In this document: positions 20,895 through 29,577 of the stretch, piece by piece | Numbering within the stretch: the stretch's first letter is position 1 | Layout: each line of letters opens with the position of its first letter | Origin: CAUYUA01 sp963575675 | Lineage (GTDB): Bacteria; Pseudomonadota; Alphaproteobacteria; Azospirillales; Azospirillaceae | Reading direction: 5' to 3' | Assembly: GCA_963575675.1 (NCBI GenBank) | Contig: CAUYUA010000066.1 | Location: 1-64,000 of the forward strand | DNA: 64,000 nucleotides | The notes under the pieces: generated by a model | Database searches by the model: none | The model's input: only the letters and a program-made list of their open reading frames with translations | What the model was told of the DNA's origin: nothing | Program-made: the position numbers and the translations under genes

Positions 20895-22964
20895 TCATAA
20901 AAATCGGCGCGGGGTGTTCTTGGCGTCGAAAGCGGTCCGAACAACGGAAATGAACTCTTTGACATTGAACGGCTTGTTGAGATAGGCGGTGACGCCGTGT
21001 TGCAAGAAACAGACGCTGTCGTTCGGCATTGCATGGGCGGTGATGGCGACGATCGGAATGTTTGGATCGCAATCGTCGATTTTTCCTGAGCGAATTTGTC
21101 GCGTCACTTCCAAACCATCGATTTCAGGAAGTTGGATGTCGAGAAGAACAAGATCGAAGCGCTGTTCTTTCAGCAAGTGGAGAGCCGTTTTGCCGTCCTC
21201 GGCGATCGAAACCCGCCATCCGGTTTCCGCCAACAGCTCCACCACCAATCGAAGACAAAACCGATCGTCCTCCACCACCAAGACGCGAGCTTCGGAAGAG
21301 ACGTCGGAAGATGATGCGATGATCGCAGGCGATAGAGAATGCCGAGCCGTAATGACTCCGTTCCGAACAGTCCACCGAGCCATTTCGACAATCAAAGAAA
21401 AACGAGCGCCTTTTCCCGCGGTGGAGTGCAGTTCAATTCGTCCTCCCAACAAATGAGCCAAACGATTGGCGATCGCCAAACCAAGTCCCACGCCGCCATA
21501 ATGTCGAGTTGAGGTGTTGTCTTCTTGTTCAAAAATCTCAAAAATACGAGATTGGTTTTCTTCCTTCACGCCTGGGCCAGTGTCCGTGATGTGAAACGCC
21601 AACAACATTGAGTCGTCGCAATCAGAAAACGTATCTGTGGATTTAAGCGAGGTTGAGAGGATGTTTTCTTGTGATTGATCGTTTTTCTGATTGTTCTGTC
21701 GCACGACGTCCAACAATTCGACGGCAATCTCGACGCCTCCTTCGGAGGTAAACTTGACGGCGTTGCCGATCAAATTGATTAAAGTTTGACGCAGCAATCG
21801 TGCGTCACCGATAAGATGAGAGGGAACGCCCTGACCGATGGTCACGGAAAAGCCGAGGTTTTTACGTTGAACTTCAAGCTGAAAGTATTTGGTCATCAAC
21901 GCCAGTTCATCCAAGAGAACAAAAGGCCGAGGCTCAACCATAGGGCGGCCCGCTTCAATGGACGATACGTCGAGAATATCTTGAATGATGCGCAAAAGAT
22001 TGTCGGAGGCTTGACAAATGGTGTCTAAATGCTCTTTCCATTCCGGCTTGTGAACGACGTCGCGTAATAACTGTCCAAATCCGCTGATGGCGTTCAGCGG
22101 CGTGCGCAACTCGTGGCTCATGATCGCAAGAAAGTTGCTTTTTGCGACGCTGGCGGCTTCCGCGCGGGTTTTCGCTTGCTCTAATTCTTCCAAGGCGCGC
22201 CGGTAGTCGGTGACGTCCCAGTGGCCGCCCAGAAGGCGCGTTGGTTTGCCCATGGCGTTTCGACGCACGGTTGCATTGACTTTGAACACACGAATGTCCC
22301 CGTCTCGTCGCACCACCCGAAACTCTGAAGCAATGTCTCCTTGACCATCCAACGCCTGTTGATATTTGCACATCATCCTTTCTATGTCGTCGGGATGAAC
22401 ATGCCGCAGCATATCGGAGAAGTTGAATGAAAATTCGCCCTGAGGAATGTCGTGCAGGCGGAACATTTCATCATTCCACGTCAGATGACTTCCCCCTATA
22501 TCATAATTCCACACGCCGAGTCTTGCTGCTTCGGTCGCCAACCGCTCCATATCTTCGCTGCGCTCACGCAAAATTCGGGTTGCCCGACTTAGCTTTAGGT
22601 GGTTTTTGACGCGAGCCAGAACAACCGGCGGGGAAACCGGCTTGTGGATAAAATCTTCGGCGCCTAAAGACAATCCTTGGGCCTCATCGGCGTCGCTTTC
22701 CAATCCTGTTAAAAAAATCACGGGAATGTCGCGAGTTGATGCATTTTCTTTAAGATAACGACAGACTTCAAAGCCATCGATATCAGGCATCACCACGTCG
22801 AGCAAAATCAGATCAACGATGTTGCCGCTGTTAATGTGCTCTAACGCCGCCCTTCCGTTGGAAACGCTATGGACAGTGTAAAAACGGCCTAAGATGTCAT
22901 CCAGGACAAGAATATTCTCCGGCTGATCATCGGCGATTAAGATATGGCATTGTTCTAAGGGCAT
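20895..22964 (-). CDS. Soluble hybrid histidine kinase (REC-PAS-HK-REC)
   Basis: The 689-residue protein starts with a receiver ('HILIADDQPENILVLDDIL', phospho-Asp in 'LILLDVVMPDIDGFE', Lys in 'FIHKPVSP'). A PAS domain follows ('LGVWNYDIGGSHLTWNDEMF'), then a HisKA domain with 'IMSHELRTPLNAISGFGQLL' and a HATPase with 'INLIGNAVKFT', 'DTGPGVKEE' and 'GGVGLGLAI'. A C-terminal receiver ('RVLVVEDDRFCLRLVVELL', 'LVLLDIQLPEIDGLE') completes it. No membrane segment is present. There is no Hpt domain here, but the split kinase nearby carried one, so the two may have shared a phosphorelay before the IS insertions. No DNA-binding regulator is adjacent. Confidence 0.9.
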   Translation of the reverse strand: MPLEQCHILIADDQPENILVLDDILGRFYTVHSVSNGRAALEHINSGNIVDLILLDVVMPDIDGFEVCRYLKENASTRDIPVIFLTGLESDADEAQGLSLGAEDFIHKPVSPPVVLARVKNHLKLSRATRILRERSEDMERLATEAARLGVWNYDIGGSHLTWNDEMFRLHDIPQGEFSFNFSDMLRHVHPDDIERMMCKYQQALDGQGDIASEFRVVRRDGDIRVFKVNATVRRNAMGKPTRLLGGHWDVTDYRRALEELEQAKTRAEAASVAKSNFLAIMSHELRTPLNAISGFGQLLRDVVHKPEWKEHLDTICQASDNLLRIIQDILDVSSIEAGRPMVEPRPFVLLDELALMTKYFQLEVQRKNLGFSVTIGQGVPSHLIGDARLLRQTLINLIGNAVKFTSEGGVEIAVELLDVVRQNNQKNDQSQENILSTSLKSTDTFSDCDDSMLLAFHITDTGPGVKEENQSRIFEIFEQEDNTSTRHYGGVGLGLAIANRLAHLLGGRIELHSTAGKGARFSLIVEMARWTVRNGVITARHSLSPAIIASSSDVSSEARVLVVEDDRFCLRLVVELLAETGWRVSIAEDGKTALHLLKEQRFDLVLLDIQLPEIDGLEVTRQIRSGKIDDCDPNIPIVAITAHAMPNDSVCFLQHGVTAYLNKPFNVKEFISVVRTAFDAKNTPRRFL

Positions 22965-23366
22965 GACGGATGCTCAACTCTTTCGAAATTTATGGCGCGC
23001 GGCTAAGCATAAAAGAAAGACGCTTGTGCCGTAGAACTCAAACGTTGTCTCTAAAGAATTAAAAATATCCACATATCATTGAATAACGCAATGGTTTAAA
23101 ATACCCTAAAATAGGTTAAGGCAGAGTTAATATCGGTTCACGAAATAAAATAATCCTTATTTATGATCGCAACGGCGCGCCACACTGCCATTTCTGATTG
23201 TGGAGGAATCTAAGAGATTGCTGGGGAAAGTTTTATGTAAAAATCAAAAATCAGTTATCAAAAGTGGAAAAACTTTGGCGAGCGTGCCAGTATCGCCGCG
23301 CCAATATCGCATTGAACAACCCTGCGAAATAGTTTCTCGCAGGGACGCACACAAGGTTACACACCG
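22965..23366. other. Intergenic region, no gene seen
   Basis: About 400 bp of AT-rich sequence lies between the divergent hybrid-kinase gene and the small protein at 23367. It must hold the promoters of both, but no convincing operator or RNA structure was identified by eye. Confidence 0.4.
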
Positions 23367-23711
23367 ATGCCGCCCAAGAAAAATCCATTGAAACTCAACT
23401 CGTTACAGCTAAAGACCTTGGCTCTGCTTCAGGCGTTCGCCCGTTTGCCCGGTTACGCAATCGAAGCGGAAGAACCCGGAGCCGTGCGGTTTCCAAAGCT
23501 TCCCCATCCACACGGGGATCATTTTCATGTCGGCGGAGCATTGGCGCTTACGCGCGACGCCACAGGACTGCACAATCCCTCTGTGTTGTTGGCTCTGAGC
23601 CGCAAAGGACTTATTCATGTCGACGCCGCTCATGAGGTGATTTTGACCGCTAACGGCGGCGCTTATGACTGCGGCCTAGATCAGCCGCTGCTGCATCACG
23701 GCGACCATTAA
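23367..23711 (+). CDS. Small His-rich protein of unknown function
   Basis: The 114-residue product is not assigned to a known family. Its N-terminus ('KLNSLQLKTLALLQAFARLPG') looks helical. A His-rich centre ('LPHPHGDHFHVGG') is followed by 'TRDATGLHNPSVLLALSRKGL', which resembles a winged-helix recognition segment. The C-terminus is rich in Gly and His. The clustered histidines could bind a metal. The next gene starts 18 bp downstream and trpS follows on the same strand, so the three may be co-transcribed. It is called a gene from length, codon pattern and tight spacing. Confidence 0.6.
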   Translation: MPPKKNPLKLNSLQLKTLALLQAFARLPGYAIEAEEPGAVRFPKLPHPHGDHFHVGGALALTRDATGLHNPSVLLALSRKGLIHVDAAHEVILTANGGAYDCGLDQPLLHHGDH

Positions 23712-23729
23712 GGCCGAGGGACGCGGACA

Positions 23730-23921
23730 ATGGCGTCGGACTCCTCAGAATCAAACAAAAACGACAGAGACGCGCGTTTGGCCGCAGCTTTGCGAGTCAA
23801 TCTTCAGCGTCGAAAAGTTCAGGCGCGCGGGCGCGATGAGGAAAACAACGGCGACAACGTGGCGTCGAAAAGCGCATCGGTTGCCGAACTCGAGAGACCG
23901 CCCGAAAACGAACATCCGTGA
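23730..23921 (+). CDS. Small basic hypothetical protein
   Basis: This 63-residue product is highly charged: 'DRDARLAAALRVNLQRRKVQARGRDEE' is probably one amphipathic basic helix and the rest is polar and unordered. Short proteins with a similar 'RLAAALRxNLxRRKxQAR' segment occur in other alphaproteobacteria, but no function is known to me. It lies between the His-rich small protein and trpS, ending 68 bp before the trpS start. Confidence 0.5.
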   Translation: MASDSSESNKNDRDARLAAALRVNLQRRKVQARGRDEENNGDNVASKSASVAELERPPENEHP

Positions 23922-23989
23922 TTCCAAGGATTTTCGGTAAATCCATTGGTCAAGACAAATCTTATCAAAAGCATAGGGAGTCTTTAATC

Positions 23990-24988
23990 ATGAATCGGAT
24001 TTTTTCAGGCATGCAGCCGACGCGACAATTGCATTTGGGAAATTATTTGGGAGCGCTGCGTCACTGGGTGGCGTTACAACACGCCTTTGATTGTGTTTTC
24101 TGTGTGGTTGATCTTCATTCATTGACTCTGCCGCAAGATCCGGTGGTGTTGCGGCAGAATATCCGCGAAGTGACGGCGGCTTACGTTGCCGCTGGGATTG
24201 ATCCCCAAAAATGCGTCATTTTTGCGCAGAGCGGAGTTTCAGCGCACGCGGAGTTGTCATGGATACTATCTTGCCACACTCCGTTGGGGTGGCTGAATCG
24301 AATGACGCAATTCAAGGAAAAAGCCGGAAAACATCGCGATAACGCCGTTTTAGGATTGTACGCCTACCCCGTTTTAATGGCCGCCGATATCTTGCTGTAC
24401 AAAGCGACGCATGTTCCTGTGGGAGAAGACCAGAAACAGCATTTGGAGTTGGCTCGCGATATTGCGGGAGCCTTCAACCGGCAATATAATCAAGAGTATT
24501 TCCCGTTGCCGGAGCCGCAAATTTTGGGAGAAGCGACAAGAGTCATGAGTTTGCGAGACGGCTCCAAGAAAATGAGCAAGTCGGATGTGTCCGAATACTC
24601 GCGGATTAACATGACGGATGACGCCGACGCAATTGCTCTGAAAATTAGAAAGGCAAAAACAGATCCCGATCCGTTGCCTGAAACGGTGGAAGGTTTGGCG
24701 CCGAGACCGGAGGCGGATAACCTTGTGACAATCTACGCAGCTTTGGCGGGGATATCGCGCGCAGAGGTTTTGACCCAACAGGCGGGAGCGCAGTTCTCAG
24801 CATTCAAAGGGCAATTGGTGGATATGGCGGTTGAAAAATTGGCGCCGATAACTCAAGAAATGAATCGCTTGATGGCGGATCCGGCGGAAATCGACAACAT
24901 TCTTCGCGCCGGCGCCGAACGAGCGAATGTGTTGGCGAGTCGGCACTTAAAAGAGGTCAAAGAAATTATCGGACTTCCTAATTTATAG
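23990..24988 (+). CDS. trpS: Tryptophanyl-tRNA synthetase
   Basis: The enzyme charges tRNA-Trp with tryptophan in the cytoplasm. The 332-residue product is a class I synthetase of usual length with the HIGH-like motif in 'QLHLGNYLGAL', the tryptophan-pocket region 'VPVGEDQKQHLELARDIA' and the KMSKS loop in 'SKKMSKSDVSEYS'. ATG 23990 was chosen over the upstream frame opening at 23918 because AGGGAG (23974-23979) lies at good distance and 'MNRIFSGMQPT' is the normal N-terminus. Confidence 0.97.
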   Translation: MNRIFSGMQPTRQLHLGNYLGALRHWVALQHAFDCVFCVVDLHSLTLPQDPVVLRQNIREVTAAYVAAGIDPQKCVIFAQSGVSAHAELSWILSCHTPLGWLNRMTQFKEKAGKHRDNAVLGLYAYPVLMAADILLYKATHVPVGEDQKQHLELARDIAGAFNRQYNQEYFPLPEPQILGEATRVMSLRDGSKKMSKSDVSEYSRINMTDDADAIALKIRKAKTDPDPLPETVEGLAPRPEADNLVTIYAALAGISRAEVLTQQAGAQFSAFKGQLVDMAVEKLAPITQEMNRLMADPAEIDNILRAGAERANVLASRHLKEVKEIIGLPNL

Positions 24989-25125
24989 TTCGAAAATAGT
25001 TGGCGTGAAATTTACGAACGAGTCGAATGGTTGACGCATGCCCTTTAATTTTTGCTCAATTTCGGATTCTTTCAGTTTTATGAAGAATCGAGGGCATGTG
25101 TCGGTTATTCGGCTCGTTGCCGCTT

Positions 25126-26097
25126 TTAATGAGCTTGGGCTGGGCCAAAGATGTCACTTAATGAAGTTGCGTCCATCAATTGGTCCATCCACTCGTCTAA
25201 TTGCTCACTGGAAGCTTCTCGAACACGATCTTCGATATAGTTAGGCACGGACTTGAAGCGACGATAAAGTTGACGAAAGAGCATCTCGGCTTTTCCTTCA
25301 GCTTTTCCTTCGGCTTTTCCTTCGGCCAACAGTTGTCGCTTCCATTCATGTGTTCTTGTCGCCAACATATTGCGGACCTCCATCAAATCATCTGGAAGTT
25401 GAACGTCTCTTTCGTCACCCATGTTCTGGACAGATTGAGCCGCGACTTCCGTAAACAACAATTTCAGCTCGTCATAACCGGGATGGTTCCGAAACCATCC
25501 GATCACCTCGTCGATCAATCCGACAAGGTCGTCGAGATGATGACAATGCTCCAGGCGAAACAACAGGGCCGCCAATGTGTCTCGTCGAGCCAAGTCATCT
25601 TTGGGAAACGCGCTTTCGTCGATTAAATAATAGCGTGAAACGGGCTGCCAAGACCAAAGAGGAGAATTCGGCGCAAGCGGAATCAACTCTGAGCCGTCGA
25701 GCGGAGCATTCCATGAACGGTCTCCATTATATAAGACGATCGGCAAAACGGGTGGAAGTTTGTCGCCGCGTTTGAGTTTTTTCTCTTGAATGATCTGTTG
25801 CCATAATAAGCCGGTGTAAACCTGAGTGCGAACGGCCATCCATTCAATGATTTTGGATTGAAACTCGAAGAGCAGATACAAATAAATATCTGCGCCGTCC
25901 ATCATAGGAAGTCTCCAGATGACGTCTCCTTCGCGGCGTTTTCCTCTTCGTGAGTGGAATTTGGCGTTGACCAACTCCATCCGAGCAAAATCTAATCCAA
26001 CCGCCATGGCTTCCGGCACGAACTCGCGCAGTAGTTGCTCGACCATGATCGAGTGGGTGAACAGACGATGGTAAATGGAGTCGGACTGTTGAGCCAT
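25126..26097 (-). CDS. Rpn-family recombination-promoting nuclease (copy 1)
   Basis: The 323-residue product belongs to the Rpn/transposase_31 (PD-(D/E)XK) group, whose E. coli members are DNA endonucleases that raise RecA-independent recombination. The nuclease core is at about residues 10-130: 'REGDVIWRL' carries the Asp and 'YLYLLFEFQSK' the Glu-x-Gln/Ser motif. A DUF4351-like C-terminus follows ('RQLYRRFKSVPNYIEDRVREASSEQLDEW'). Between them is a linker of tetrapeptide repeats (AEGK x3) encoded by 12-bp repeats at about 25289-25325. A paralogue about 75% identical lies at 37254-38252. Rpn genes are often carried in variable copy number near mobile DNA; function in this strain is unproven. 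Confidence 0.88.
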   Translation of the reverse strand: MAQQSDSIYHRLFTHSIMVEQLLREFVPEAMAVGLDFARMELVNAKFHSRRGKRREGDVIWRLPMMDGADIYLYLLFEFQSKIIEWMAVRTQVYTGLLWQQIIQEKKLKRGDKLPPVLPIVLYNGDRSWNAPLDGSELIPLAPNSPLWSWQPVSRYYLIDESAFPKDDLARRDTLAALLFRLEHCHHLDDLVGLIDEVIGWFRNHPGYDELKLLFTEVAAQSVQNMGDERDVQLPDDLMEVRNMLATRTHEWKRQLLAEGKAEGKAEGKAEMLFRQLYRRFKSVPNYIEDRVREASSEQLDEWMDQLMDATSLSDIFGPAQAH

Positions 26098-26207
26098 TGC
26101 CGCGTTACCAAGCTATTTCCCAAACACTTTAAATCATTGTTGTCTTTTTTGCGCGGATATGTGGAACGTCTGTTGCGCTTACTTTTTCCGTTTTTCGAAA
26201 CCATTTT

Positions 26208-27263
26208 TCATGAACATAGCTTAACGACCTTCTGGGCAATGTCGCTCAGAGTCAAAACATGACAGACGCCGCCAAGACGAATTGCCTCGGCGGGCATGCC
26301 GAACACGACACAACTTGCTTCGTCTTGAGCGATTGTAACGGCTCCAGCGTCTTTTAGCTCAAGCATGCCTTGAGCGCCGTCGCCACCCATCCCGGTCAAA
26401 ATCACTCCGACTGCATTGCGTCCGGCATAGCGCGACGCCGAACGAAACAACACATCGACCGAAGGGCGATGTCGAGAGACCAGGGGACCGTCGCGCACCT
26501 CGACATAATAATTCAATCCATTGCGCTTGAGCAAGGTATGGCGATTTCCCGGCGCAATTAGAGCCAAACCTCGTGTAACATTGTTACGATCTTCGGCTTC
26601 TTTGACGGTGATTCGACAGGATTGGTTCAAGCTATCCGCAAAAGTACGAGTGAATTTTTCCGGCATATGCTGAACAACGACTATTCCCGGAGCATCTCCC
26701 GGCATGCTTTGAAGAATTTCACGCACGGCGTCGGTGCCGCCGGTTGAGGCTCCGATCACCACCACTTTGTCGGTGGTTTGTATTTTGGCCCGGTTTGTGG
26801 CTTTTGCAAGCACGACGTCGGCGGTCAATTTTTTCTCAATTCGAGAAAGCCGTTGTGGTCGCGCTCGGGCTGCGGCCTTAATTGCGTCGCAAATCGTGAT
26901 CTGCGCATCGATCAGATAGTCTTTGACGCCGATCTCAGGCTTGGCCAACACCGCCACCGCCCCCAGCTCCATCGCCCGTAATGCGGTTGCACATCCGTTC
27001 CCGGTCAGGGATGAGCACATCACCACCGGAATCGGATGTTGAGACATGAGTTTTTCGAGAAATGTTATGCCGTCCATTCGCGGCATCTCGACATCCAGCG
27101 TGATGACGTCCGGCACTTCTTTTTCAATGCGATCCGCCGCGATAAAGGGATCGGAAGCGGTTGCAATGACAGTAATCTCCGGGTCGGATTGCAGAATGTC
27201 GGTCAGAACTTGCCGAACCAGAGCAGAATCATCGACAATCAAAACTTTGATCTTGTTTGCCAT
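26208..27263 (-). CDS. cheB: Chemotaxis protein-glutamate methylesterase CheB
   Basis: CheB removes methyl groups from chemoreceptor glutamates and deamidates glutamines, resetting receptor signalling. The 351-residue product has an N-terminal receiver ('VLIVDDSALVRQVLTDIL', phospho-Asp in 'TLDVEMPRMDG'). The C-terminal esterase shows its Ser-His-Asp triad in 'IGASTGGTDAV', 'VVQHMPEKFT' and 'LTGMGGDGAQGM'. ATG 27263 is preferred to the TTG three bases earlier. It follows cheR by 23 bp. No cheA, cheW or receptor gene is in the window, so this pair is detached from a main chemotaxis operon. Confidence 0.95.
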   Translation of the reverse strand: MANKIKVLIVDDSALVRQVLTDILQSDPEITVIATASDPFIAADRIEKEVPDVITLDVEMPRMDGITFLEKLMSQHPIPVVMCSSLTGNGCATALRAMELGAVAVLAKPEIGVKDYLIDAQITICDAIKAAARARPQRLSRIEKKLTADVVLAKATNRAKIQTTDKVVVIGASTGGTDAVREILQSMPGDAPGIVVVQHMPEKFTRTFADSLNQSCRITVKEAEDRNNVTRGLALIAPGNRHTLLKRNGLNYYVEVRDGPLVSRHRPSVDVLFRSASRYAGRNAVGVILTGMGGDGAQGMLELKDAGAVTIAQDEASCVVFGMPAEAIRLGGVCHVLTLSDIAQKVVKLCS

Positions 27264-27286
27264 CAATCAATCCTGTCGAGCAACTT

Positions 27287-28153
27287 TTAGTGCTTCTGAA
27301 AAACCGTTGGAGCGACTGTCTTCAAACCGACTGCTTCGCCGTTGATGGTCTCGGAATGACCAATAAAAAGATACCCTCCCGGCGCCAAGCGACGCGCCAG
27401 ATGTTTTATCAATTGAAGCGTCGCGTCGCGATCAAAATAAATTACGACATTGCGACAAAAGATGATTTCAAATGACTCGGAACCGCCGGCGTCGGGCGCC
27501 AACAGATTTTCTTTGGCGAACGTCACCGTTTTCCGTAATTCTGGAACTATTCGAATTTTTCCTGCCTGCCGACCATGTCCATTCATGATAAAGCGATCCT
27601 GATAGTTCTGCGGCACAGGCTCTATCATAGTTCGAGGATAAACTGCTCGTTGCCCGATCGAGATGACCATTTCCGAAATATCGGTGGCTAAAATGTGGAA
27701 TCGCCAGTTCTCCTCTTCGCCGAAATAGTCGGCCAAGACCATCGCGAGACTCCAAGCTTCTTCGCCGCTGGAGCATCCTGCGCTCCACGAACGCCAGGTT
27801 TTCAAACCTCGCGGGCGCGGCAGCCCCGGCAAAGCCGTTTCCTGTAAATAGGTAAAGTGGTGCCGTTCTCGGAAGAAATCCGTTTTATGGGTCGTTAAGA
27901 CATCGACCAGCGCCGATCGTTCGGCTTTTCCGTCCGGAGAGCTGCGAAGATACTCAACATAATCTTCTAGGCTTGAAAGTCGCAGGGCTTGCATTCTGCG
28001 AATCAATCGAGCTTGGATCATGGATTTTTTTGCTGTCGTCAGCCGAACGCCAGATTCTGAGTGAACAATATCTGCAATGAAGTTCGCATCCGCATCACCC
28101 AAAGTATGATGCGCAAGCCCCACTCCATAAGAAACCATAGCCATCACCAACAT
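27287..28153 (-). CDS. cheR: Chemoreceptor glutamate methyltransferase CheR
   Basis: CheR adds methyl groups from S-adenosylmethionine to receptor glutamates, opposing CheB. The 288-residue product has the helical N-terminal domain and 'VDVLTTHKTDFFRERHHFTYL'. The SAM site is in 'WSAGCSSGEEAWSLAM', followed by 'IIFCRNVVIYFDRDATLQLI' and C-terminal 'GGYLFIGHSETI'. Start ATG 28153 has in-frame alternatives at 28144 and 28138, so the first few residues are uncertain. It forms an operon with cheB, and a ParA-like gene lies 196 bp upstream on the same strand. Confidence 0.95.
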   Translation of the reverse strand: MLVMAMVSYGVGLAHHTLGDADANFIADIVHSESGVRLTTAKKSMIQARLIRRMQALRLSSLEDYVEYLRSSPDGKAERSALVDVLTTHKTDFFRERHHFTYLQETALPGLPRPRGLKTWRSWSAGCSSGEEAWSLAMVLADYFGEEENWRFHILATDISEMVISIGQRAVYPRTMIEPVPQNYQDRFIMNGHGRQAGKIRIVPELRKTVTFAKENLLAPDAGGSESFEIIFCRNVVIYFDRDATLQLIKHLARRLAPGGYLFIGHSETINGEAVGLKTVAPTVFQKH

Positions 28154-28298
28154 AAAATTTTTGGTCGCTCACTCTCGTTTACCCATTCATCGTATTCAAA
28201 ACACATTGATTTGGAAACTCAATAATTCTATCGACATCTCGAAATTTGAGCAATTCCACAAAACTTCGAAAGAACAAAGAGATTTTTATGGAAGCTTA

Positions 28299-28322
28299 TC
28301 CCGTTTTTCCCAAAAAACGGGA
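28299..28322. terminator. Perfect palindrome between the ParA-like gene and cheR
   Basis: Ten-base arms (tcccgttttt / aaaaacggga, 3-4 base loop) lie 28 bp beyond the ParA-like stop codon. The stem could end transcription of that gene, but no T tract follows on the minus strand. The remainder of the gap (28154-28349) is AT-rich without a recognised site. Confidence 0.35.
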
Positions 28323-28349
28323 CTGGAAAATTTGTGAATTGAGTTGTTC

Positions 28350-28967
28350 TTACAGATTTTGCCCTTGCAGTCTCCGTGTCACATAATGAAACAAAAGTCG
28401 AATTTCTTCGGCTGCGGCTCCCCGAGGCTCAGATTCAACCACTCCGGAGCCGGACGCCGCAGACATCGCATATTCAACTCGGTCGATGATTTGAACCGGG
28501 GCCAGTTTTCCGGCATCCACCAAAACTCGGGCTGCTTCTTGAACCAATCGAGTTCTCGGTTTCACCTGCGTCAAAACAAAAGCCCATCGCCGCCCTTCCA
28601 ATAGTCTCAAAGTTGCTTTGACGGCAGACAAGTCATCGGGTGATGGACGAACGGGAACTAAAGTTAAATCCGACAAATCAACGACGGTTTGAACGAAAGC
28701 ATGAACCGACGGCGGCGTATCGACAAAAACGATTCCGTTTCCGGCGCGTCGCAACAAATAAAATAAACCATGAATATCTTCTTCATATCGAATAAAAGCC
28801 GGTGCTTTCGCTTTGCGACGGTTCCACCAATCGGTTAGGCTTCCTTGCGGGTCGGTGTCGAGAAGTCCGGTGACGCATTGACACTCACTTCCAGCGACTG
28901 CAAGGTTGCGAGCCAAGGTCGTTTTTCCGGAGCCGCCTTTTTGTGATGCGATCGCGACTATATGCAT
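28350..28967 (-). CDS. ParA-like ATPase
   Basis: The 205-residue product is a deviant-Walker P-loop ATPase: 'ASQKGGSGKTTLARNLAV' near the N-terminus, 'LLDTDPQGSLTDWW', and 'IVFVDTPPSV' as Walker B. Such proteins position plasmids, chromosome origins or large protein complexes. ATG 28967 gives the canonical N-terminus; the frame is open to 29102 without similarity. No parB partner is adjacent. It is upstream of cheR-cheB in the same direction. In Rhodobacter a ParA homologue (PpfA) encoded with che genes segregates cytoplasmic chemoreceptor clusters, so a similar role is possible here but is inference. It could equally be an orphan ParA of plasmid origin. Confidence 0.85.
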   Translation of the reverse strand: MHIVAIASQKGGSGKTTLARNLAVAGSECQCVTGLLDTDPQGSLTDWWNRRKAKAPAFIRYEEDIHGLFYLLRRAGNGIVFVDTPPSVHAFVQTVVDLSDLTLVPVRPSPDDLSAVKATLRLLEGRRWAFVLTQVKPRTRLVQEAARVLVDAGKLAPVQIIDRVEYAMSAASGSGVVESEPRGAAAEEIRLLFHYVTRRLQGQNL

Positions 28968-29172
28968 TTCTTTAACATATGCATCTTTTGCAAAACTCTG
29001 CGACAAGATGGATTTTGAAGTATTCCTTCGCTCGCATTCCGTATAATGCGCCAAATCGGGGGGCGCGCCATATGCCAGAGACTGCGGACGAGGGCGCTGC
29101 ATGACACTTTATCCTGTTGTTGAGACTCATTCAAGGTGAACTTTTTCTGAGTCTTGTTTTTTCATAAAAATT

Positions 29173-29263
29173 GAAAGGGTCCAGGGACTGTGTTCCTGGT
29201 CGCTGGGGATCATAAGGGGGGAGCGAAAGCCCCCCTTATTCGCGAAGCGATCTTCTTCTGGAA
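29173..29263. repeat. Family 1 extragenic palindrome, extended form
   Basis: The element runs from 'gggtccagggactgtgttcctgg' through 'ggggatcataag' and the hairpin 'ggggggagcgaaagcccccc' to 'ttcgcgaagcgatcttc'. The same order recurs at 36991-37080 and 58755-58815. It lies in the gap of about 470 bp between the divergent ParA-like and helicase genes. The rest of that gap shows only a small hairpin (about 29398-29418) and no gene. Confidence 0.8.
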
Positions 29264-29577
29264 CTGTTTAATGGTTGGCTTCTTTTGTGATGGATGTTTT
29301 TAATTTCCAGATGGAAATCGAAGGACATGCATCATACCATTCATACCATTCATGCCGAATATTTGACACATACGGCGGCGCGCGCGAGCATAATCGCCCG
29401 CCGTAGTCGCGGCGGGATGCCGTCGGCAAATAATGGGTCCATTTATAAGCGCGACGGCATCAATCGTTTTCGGCTTGTTGAGCGTTCGGTTCGTTGGCGT
29501 TATCTGACAAATCTTGCTCATAACATATTTTATTGATACGATAATGCCGACACGATAGCTGCAATACCACAAAGGTG

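Noticed and set aside
29294..29536. 80-codon frame between the ParA-like and helicase genes
   Set aside because: No similarity, no ribosome site, and it follows a non-coding repeat; treated as chance.
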